Under the pieces are notes generated by a model that was not told the DNA's origin, did not search any database, and saw only the letters and a program-made list of their open reading frames with translations. A stretch of 64,000 bases of DNA, taken from Henricia sp. BOLD:AAB3569 (taxonomy: Eukaryota; Echinodermata; Asteroidea; Spinulosida; Echinasteridae). The stretch covers positions 992,001 to 1,056,000 of the forward strand of contig JBBELK010000636.1 of NCBI GenBank assembly GCA_037783545.1, read 5' to 3'. Positions within the stretch are counted from its first letter, which is position 1, and each line of letters begins with the position of its first letter. Shown here one piece after another: positions 57,802 through 64,000 of the stretch. The translations under genes and the position numbers were made by a program.

Positions 57802-58309
57802 AGGCATGTTTCTATTGAGACCCATTTACCGGATAATGCCGGAAAAGACAGAAAATTTGATCAGCAGAAACAGGTCTTACACTATGAGCAACTAACAATG
57901 GAAATTGGGCACAAATCATTGTTATTAACAATGGTGTGTGCCCAATTTCCATTGTTAGTTGTTCATAGTGTTATTCGCTATTTTCTGGTAAATTGTGGGA
58001 AAAATTTCCCCCCGCAATTTTCCTTCTCGAGGAAGAAAAATGCTGGGGAATTAATTCGTTATGCGCCAATAGAAACATGCACCGTTTTGCCCGAGTGTGT
58101 GACCGCACAATGACTGATCCAATGCACGTGCTTGACCTCTGCATGTGACCTTTACCCGGCAAATCCACGAAGCGTGATGGAAGGCCAGCAAGCTTGGCTA
58201 CTTTCTGGATAGAGCGGCTCACTAGAAACTTCGCGTTGCCCGCTATTTACCGACATGTTACCAGTAAATGGGTTTACCGGTAAAATTCCAGATCTTCAAT
58301 AGAAACACT
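57802..58309. mobile_element. Punctuated element, CAATAGAAAC family, copy 2, with nested MITE
   Basis: Matches 38226-38740: AGGCATGTTTCTATTGAG at the left and CAATAGAAACACT at the right, with GCCAATAGAAACATGC inside. A CACTA-type MITE is inserted at 57880-57970. Confidence 0.88.
57880..57970. mobile_element. CACTA-type foldback MITE, copy 2, TTA TSD
   Basis: CACTATGAGCAACTAACAAT pairs with ATTGTTAGTTGTTCATAGTG. TTA lies directly on both sides (57877-57879, 57971-57973). CACTA ends and a 3-bp duplication are the hallmarks of the CACTA/EnSpm superfamily. Confidence 0.92.
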
Positions 58310-58331
58310 ATTAGTAAACACTGCAGTTGTA

Positions 58332-58730
58332 AGGCGTACTTCTGTTAAACATCCAGAATTTTACCAGTAACTGGTTTTAATGGGGTAACACAAAGTTTCT
58401 ACTGAGCTGCTCTATCTGGAAAATAGCCGAGCTTGCTGGCCTTCCATCACGCTTCGTGAATTTGCAGTATAGATGTTGTATGCAGGGGTCATTGGATCAG
58501 TCATTGTGCAGTCGCCTACTTTTCTTCTCCGTATGCGCAGTCGGAGAGAACGGTGTGTTTCTATTGCCGTTTACCGGATAAATTCCCCTGCATTTTCTTT
58601 CCTTGAGAAGGAAAATTGCCGGTGAGAATTCTCTCCGTTATTTACTGGGAAATAGCGGATAAGACCCATTTCTATTGAGCAAATTTTCCGTATTTTCCGG
58701 TATTATCTGGCAAATGGGTTCTAAATAGAA
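58332..58730. mobile_element. Punctuated element, CAATAGAAAC family, copy 3 (inverted)
   Basis: An inverted, shorter copy: AGGCGTACTTCTGTTAAAC at the left, GTGTTTCTATTGCCGTTTAC inside, and a decayed end AAATAGAATTATATACC. It lies 22 bp from copy 2, so the pair form a very long potential hairpin. Confidence 0.85.
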
Positions 58731-58745
58731 TTATATACCTCATGC

Positions 58746-59207
58746 GTAGATTCCTGTCATCTGATTGGTTAAAAGTGGGGGCATTGAATCAGCTAGACCC
58801 GGCGCGTATATGCCGACCGGGCAATAGTCTTTGCCATGCCCCGGGCATAGTCTTTAGCGGGTTCCGGACGCGCGCATTACATGTGTTAGCATAGCTGTGC
58901 ACCAACTATGCAGCTGGGCGCTTCACGTAAACATTCATCAGGACGGTAATGGCGGAATCTCGACGAAGTCATTTTGTTGTCTGTCGTAGATGATGAAGTC
59001 CAAGAAAGTAAGAGAAGTGGCCTACATTAAAAACTGTGTCAGGTGAAATGTGCTACTAAAGTGCCAGGTGATTATGCTACAAATGTTTGCTGTAAATATA
59101 CAACTTTTCCGCCGTAGACCAGCTTCCGAAATCGAAACTCGAAGGACCACTGTCATGACTGTATGATGTATCGTTACTTTTAACCAACCAGATGACAAAA
59201 AATCTAC
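58746..59207. mobile_element. Element with GTAGATT...TGATTGGTTAAAAG ends
   Basis: GTAGATTCCTGTCATCTGATTGGTTAAAAG-type sequence at 58746-58775 is inverted at 59177-59207 (CTTTTAACCAACCAGATGAC, AATCTAC). The interior has CCGGGCAATAGTC and CCCGGGCATAGTC words. Confidence 0.75.
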
Positions 59208-59251
59208 ACATTCGGTATATAAAACAAATATTTACTGCTGTTTATTCGGGT

Positions 59252-59367
59252 CATGGTTAAGATTATAGGCCCTCGGTGATCTCGAAGCCATGACTATGCC
59301 CCTCGGCTTCTGCCTCGGGGCATAGTCATGGCTTCGAGATCACCTTGGGCCTATAATCTTAACCATG
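59252..59367. repeat. 116-bp near-perfect hairpin
   Basis: CATGGTTAAGATTATAGGCC is inverted as GGCCTATAATCTTAACCATG, and GTGATCTCGAAGCCATGACT as AGTCATGGCTTCGAGATCAC, around CCTCGGCTTCTGCCTCGG. It lies just outside the previous element. Confidence 0.93.
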
Positions 59368-61250
59368 CCCCTCATTGCAGTCAATATTTGTATAATATGC
59401 CTTTAGGGAAGAAATTTTCTTCCCAGAAATTTGCTAAGAGGTACTGGGTAAAACCTGCATTTATACAAGTACATTCATGAGTCACTGAAAGTAAGATTGA
59501 CATGTATGCGCTAAAACAGAACGCGAACACGTTAAAGTAAAAGGGCGGGTGTTTGGAACAGACAAAGATGGGCTAATCTAGGACGCAGCAGACACAGACA
59601 TAATAGGTCACTATTACTTTAGGAATCCAAGTCAAGAGTTAACAGACGTAGCGAAGCCGAGGACGAGAATCGTCCCAAAAGCCCACAACAAGAGGGAAAC
59701 TCTGGACTGTTCACACTAACTCAATTTCCTCTTCGGAAGTGCCAAAGTGTGAAGTTGAACTCTGCAGCCTGTCCCCTAGGAATTACCCCTTTCCCCTTGT
59801 TTAAGAGCAACCTCTCAGGTTGGGACGTTTAGTACAAAAAAGTGGCGAAGCAGGGAAAACAAGCTTTATACAATCAGGAAGAATGGGGCAATATATCCAT
59901 CAAAACTGTCACATCAAAATCAAAACCTTTTCTGCCATTATTAAACCTGAAGCTTTTATGGCTATTTAATAAATCTATAGTTAAAAACTGATGCATGAAT
60001 GGGAGACAGGAATCCACTTTATAAACCACAATTGCTGCAAATTTTTATGGCCACAAAAATACAATGTCGTCCACCGAGTCACTTGTTATGGCACAAACGC
60101 TCATCTCGGGTTAAATGCGAAAAGTATGAATTCTAACATTCTAGTTCAGCAAAAATGTCAATCAAAAAAGTGTTGTTCCAATTTCTTTGATAAAGTAGAC
60201 TTATTTTTTTCAGATTTGATTACAGAGAAACAGACAGTGACTAGGATAACATTTGAGACAGCCCATAAGGTGACGACATTGAATGGCAAAGGGCATATAA
60301 TTACAGCAGGTTAATGTAACAAAGATACAATTTTGGAGGAGGCCCTGGAGGCATCTGACCTATTCTCAAAGATGATTGACAGTAGACGGGACAAAAACTA
60401 CCCAAGGCACCCCAGGCGGAGATTCCACCTAAGCATGAAATCAGGCTCTGCCCGGTTCAAGAAAAATATCAGCCGACTTATAAAATGGAAAGCCACCCTC
60501 TGGCTTTGTTTCCCCCCCTCGTTCTCGTCTTTACCGAGCGGTTTATTTTCCGTCCACTATGGCTGGGCACGAAATATGGTATAAGCCGCATTCAGAGCAG
60601 CCAAGCTACTCCACGAATCCCCCTGGCCTACTTCTCAGGGGCAGTTTAGGAATAACAGTTGCAAACTTCAAGAATGCTGTCCTGATTTCGAGAAAATGTT
60701 TTTAGAATACACACTTGGCGGAGTTGCTGCCTATGCCGGGAGTCATGTATTTAGAAGACAGTTCAACGAGGGAAATTCAATACACCACCCCAGTCATTTT
60801 TTTCCCCTCCGACATGTACATGTTTGTCATGCTTCACTCAGTGGCCGCTAATAGCTCCCATAAAAACAATATTTAAGGCGAAGTATGTTTTTCCAATGAA
60901 AGGATAGGGTTTGTGAAGAGCGTGTGGAGTAGGAAATATACCAGTGTATGCATTTAGAAAATACTATCGGTACTTTGGGGTTACTAAAATTTAAATCCTC
61001 AAAACAAAACAAAAAATTTGGTTGTACTGCATGAAACTACCGGTACCGTATGGCTGGTTAATTATTTTACCCTCCTAACCACCCTCATTTTGTTGAAATA
61101 AAGTTTTACCACTTTCAATGTGGTGTGTGAACATTGACCTATAGATATTGTCAAAAACAGCATGCTTGTGTGGGAACTTCAAGTCTTGAATAAACTCAAC
61201 AACATGCATTGCTAATAAATTACAATAGAAAAGTGCAAACTACATGTACA
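59368..61250. promoter_or_regulatory. 1.9-kb repeat-poor block; candidate regulatory DNA
   Basis: No inverted ends or window partners were found. The segment 60330-60640 is GC-richer and its 83-residue frame (60333-60584) has no domain; 60400-60860 looks most like conserved non-coding DNA by composition. A short GTGAAGTT-rich segment at 59640-59830 is also single-copy. Confidence 0.3.
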
Positions 61251-61740
61251 TGTTTACACTCGATTCGCCTTTGCCGAATCTAATTCCACAATTTCCAAAA
61301 TAGGGAATTGAGGCCGGGTAGGCACTAAGTGTAAACGCAAAATGTGAATTGAAAAAGGCGGATCAGACCTGGGTCTGATTCACCTTTTACAAGTCACCTT
61401 TGGGGTAGGGTTAAACACTGCAATTGCGATCGCGGGGTTGAATCCTGCAATTGTCAAGGTCGCTTGTAGTGTAAACGCTACCCGAATACCGACAATTTGA
61501 GTGTCCTTGGGGCGGTGCCCGCCGTGTAGTAGATTTATTTGACCAATCTGGCACTAGTGCCAAAAAACATACCAGCTCCCCCATGCGCTGCAGTTACAAT
61601 TAGTGGTGACTTTTGCGGTTTCTGAAGGCGAGTTGAAGGCGAATCGAGGTAGTGTAAACGAGGCAAATGTTAAGTTTTGCGGTGGCAACAAAAATGCTGG
61701 GTATGTATCTACCTTTGCCGGTTCAAGTGTAAACACGGTG
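61251..61740 (+). mobile_element. Punctuated element, GTGTAAACGC family, copy 3
   Basis: TGTTTACACTCGATTCGCC at the left and CAAGTGTAAACACGGTG at the right. GTGTAAACGCAAAATG and TAGTGTAAACGCTACCC are at the same internal places as in copy 1. One central palindrome is decayed. Confidence 0.9.
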
Positions 61741-61744
61741 TTAC

Positions 61745-61848
61745 TGAGCTTGTGACGGACTTGTGCGGGACTTGTCACAGACTTGTGATTTTATCAGTTC
61801 TGAACTTGTAATGATAGATGGGCTCGCCTACAACCCTGGTAGAAACAC
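61745..61848. mobile_element. hAT-like element, right-half fragment
   Basis: GGACTTGTCACAGACTTGTG and ATTTTATCAGTTCTGAACTT then CTACAACCCTG correspond to the right half of the 28218 element. The left half is missing, and the fragment abuts the previous element. Confidence 0.75.
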
Positions 61849-62310
61849 GCGCATACTTTATAATTTTGAATTACATGTACATTGTACATGTATGTAAATG
61901 TCACATTTCATATATATCCCTGGTTAAGTCCAAGTTATCTTCCTCATGAACAAAAAATGTTTGATGACGGAAAAGGAAATGGCAGTAAGCCAAATAGGAA
62001 GCCACCTTAACCTGGGAATACACGCACCTGCACAAAAACAATGTATATCCAGGTAAGTTTTGCATTATGAAAGTTTTTTTAATGACTATTATAGGGTACG
62101 GATGTACTTTAAAAAATTTAAAAAACCAAATTGTTTATGCTGCTACCAACACTGTGGGAATTTCAGTGACAATAGATAACCTCTTCATTCAATGTTCACG
62201 TTCAAATATCACTCTATATGAAAGACTTGATTATAACAAATTTGGACCGGACTCTGTTAACAGATTCATATGGTTAAATTGTATTAAGACTGAAACTAAA
62301 GAAGTGTGAC
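61849..62310. other. Unassigned DNA
   Basis: A run of nested ACATGTACATTGTACATGTA lies at 61873. The 80-residue frame at 62067-62309 has no recognisable domain. Confidence 0.3.
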
Positions 62311-62470
62311 CAGCAGCCGATTTCATGTATCCTTACGAATGCGTAAGCCCGCTTGCGCAACTTTTTATTGCATAAGCTGTGCAATATTCCTGTGATAATT
62401 ACACGCAAGCCTATGGGGCTTATGCTATTTTCAAAAGTTGCGCAAGCTACGCAATTGTTTCAAAAAATTG
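62311..62470. mobile_element. Element family L, copy 2
   Basis: CAGCAGCCGATTTCATG, GCTTGCGCAACTTTTTATTG and CAAAAGTTGCGCAAGCTACG match 37170-37340. The right terminal repeat is decayed. Confidence 0.78.
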
Positions 62471-62474
62471 GATT

Positions 62475-62770
62475 TCATTCTAACCTAACTATCATATAAA
62501 ATACATCCCCAAAATACTATCTATGAAAAGTAAACAGGAAATTTACAGTATCCAATTTGGATGTGGAAGCAAAAAGGTTAGTGTTATTACAGCACTGCTT
62601 TATGGAACCAGATAAATTAGTTTACAAAACATCGGTGGTTTTTTGACGATATCCTTGAAAATACACGGAATGAGAAAAATATATGAAAAATTATATGGTA
62701 TCAAAATCTCAACACCCATGGGGAAAAATGGGGGTTTCAAAAATATTATCTGGTCTTGCTCCTTTAAGAA
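62475..62770 (-). mobile_element. Element family F, copy 3
   Basis: Full-length member running inverted: CCAATTTGGATGTGGAAGC, AACATCGGTGGTTTTTTGAC, CCCATGGGGAAAAATGGGGG and terminal CTTGCTCCTTTAAG. Confidence 0.82.
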
Positions 62771-63415
62771 ATTGTTTGATTTCAAATTGGGAGTATACTA
62801 CTGTGTCTCAGAGTGTGAGAGGTCTCGGGTTCAAACTTTGATAAGAATTATGACTTTTCTCCCACCCCATGTTCGGATTTCTTTCATTTACAAATAAAAA
62901 GTGGCCGTCTCCTACTACATTGTAGGAGCACATGGGTAAACGTTTTTGTGTTCTGAATTTTTTCGTCAAAAATATATATATTTTTTTAAAAACTCCCTTG
63001 CACCTTATTAAAGTTAAAAAACTATATTAAAACATGTAACACTTCCAGCACTGTACATTCGCTGGTTAAGTGTTTAGAATGTCTGAATTTAAAAGTAGGC
63101 GATTGCGGATACAAACACACAAGATTGAACCACCTTTTTAAAGCTTTTGGGAGAGAGGGGGTTAAAAAAAGGTGATGTACATGTGTACACAAACAAATTA
63201 GGATTCAGGTGGCACAATATTTTTACTGATTTTTAAAAAAAGAAATAGACCTAGGTTCTGTATGATTTCCAAGTTGGGTGGGCAACAGAAACAGCCTTTT
63301 CCCTGGCTTTTGCACCAAACCAAAGAACATGTATTGCATTCATTATTAAAACAAATTTTTAGCAAATGAAATTTTGCTGCATCGGGATTCAAAAAGGGGC
63401 CTCGTTTGGCTGAAT
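62771..63415. other. Unassigned DNA with SINE fragment
   Basis: GTGAGAGGTCTCGGGTTCAA at 62816 followed by CTTTTCTCCCACCCCATG (62852) matches the head-to-body region of the SINE at 27309. The remainder has no recognised content. Confidence 0.5.
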
Positions 63416-63810
63416 GCTCTCTTAACAGAGTGTGACCAGATCACATTTTTGATGCCCCCATTTTTCCAAGGGGTGATGAGATTTCTATATCATATCATTT
63501 GTCACATACCATTCTGAAATTTTACGCTCTCACACTATGAGCAACTAACAATAGAAATTGGGCACAAACCATTGTTAATAACAATGGTTTGTGCCCAATT
63601 TCCATTGTTAGTTGCTCATAGTGTCAATGAGTATATTTTCAAGGATATCGTCAAAAACCACCGATGTTTTGTAAACTAATTCCATTCCATAAAGCAGTGC
63701 AGTTATTACACCAACCTTTTTGCTTCAACATCCAAATTGGAGATTGCAAATTTCCTGTTTTCTTCCCATAGATAGTGTAATGGGGAGGTATTTTATATGA
63801 TTGTTGTTAA
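63416..63810 (+). mobile_element. Element family F, copy 4, with nested MITE
   Basis: From TTAACAGAGTGTGACCAG to AGATAGTGTAATGGGGAGG, matching the other family F copies. A CACTA-type MITE interrupts it at 63533-63623. Confidence 0.85.
63533..63623. mobile_element. CACTA-type foldback MITE, copy 3, TCA TSD
   Basis: CACTATGAGCAACTAACAAT pairs with ATTGTTAGTTGCTCATAGTG almost perfectly. TCA flanks both sides (63530-63532, 63624-63626). Other family F copies show the uninterrupted sequence. Confidence 0.93.
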
Positions 63811-64000
63811 ATTTCTGACACCAGTCTGGTGTAAAACTTGACCTGATTCTTTTGGTGTTAAACTAACACCAAATTATTCAAATCTGATTGAGTATCTTGG
63901 TGTAAATTTTTCTAGTGTTACAAAATAATGCTAAGTGGGCATGCGCGGAAATCCATCTATTTGATTGGCTACAGGCATTTCTAATAATTTTCCACGTTTG
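63811..64000. repeat. GGTGTTAAA/TAACACC words at window end
   Basis: TTGGTGTTAAACTAACACCAA at 63860 is a short palindrome and GGTGTAAA recurs three times nearby. Probably the start of another word-type repeat, cut by the window. Confidence 0.45.

Larger units (their letters stand above)
22094..64000 (-). other. Presumed first intron / 5' flank of sall
   Basis: All sequence upstream of the acceptor on the minus strand lacks a convincing first exon. I scanned for a minus-strand ATG followed by codons for Ser-Arg-Arg-Lys-Gln and found none; the nearest start (ATGTCTCGAGGA at about 32938) reads MSRG and then departs from the motif. Either the first exon lies beyond 64000, giving an intron of at least 41.9 kb, or it is too diverged to see. 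Long first introns rich in regulatory DNA are common for developmental regulators. Confidence 0.45.

Noticed and set aside
1-64000. CRISPR arrays, operons, bacterial or phage genes
   Set aside because: No regularly spaced repeats with unique spacers and no compact gene layout; the sequence is animal nuclear DNA.

Overview
This window is animal nuclear DNA with one recognisable protein-coding locus in a very repeat-rich background. There is no bacterial-style gene density, operon, CRISPR array or phage module. The gene is a spalt/Sall-family transcription factor on the minus strand (17322-22066). Its finger plan is C2HC + 2 + 3 + 2 + 2, the arrangement known from vertebrate SALL1/SALL3, here present in an invertebrate-looking genome with tRNA-derived SINEs, many short inverted-repeat elements and frequent TACATGTA octamers. 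I infer a marine non-vertebrate deuterostome. An echinoderm (sea-star-like) is my best guess, but the class is not provable from this sequence.

Layout. 1-14 kb lies beyond the 3' end of the gene and holds a GC-rich minisatellite, three insertions of a long-inverted-repeat element each with a perfect 9-bp target duplication, TTAA-flanked elements and other foldbacks. 14-17.3 kb is the downstream flank and probable 3' UTR. 17.3-22.07 kb is the single large coding exon. From 22.07 kb to the window end the sequence lies upstream of that exon. The conserved short first coding exon of Sall genes was not found, so this stretch is probably a first intron of more than 41 kb, or intron plus promoter.

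The upstream 42 kb is a mosaic. Repeat-dense parts hold hAT-like elements with 8-bp duplications, CACTA-type MITEs, a mariner-like element, SINEs, and several families of elements built from a repeated ~10-bp word. Between them are longer stretches with no repeat hallmark (about 23.5-23.9, 27.6-28.2, 29.5-31.1, 33.2-35.0, 43.5-44.2, 48.0-48.9, 52.6-55.5, 57.0-57.8 and 59.4-61.2 kb). These are the places to look for cis-regulatory elements of the Sall gene.

No second protein gene, intact tRNA, rRNA or autonomous transposase gene could be supported. Nearly all other open frames lie inside repeats, oppose the Sall exon, or lack any recognisable domain. The most unusual material is the set of non-autonomous elements: nested insertions with reconstructable empty sites, and punctuated families whose terminal word recurs inside the element.
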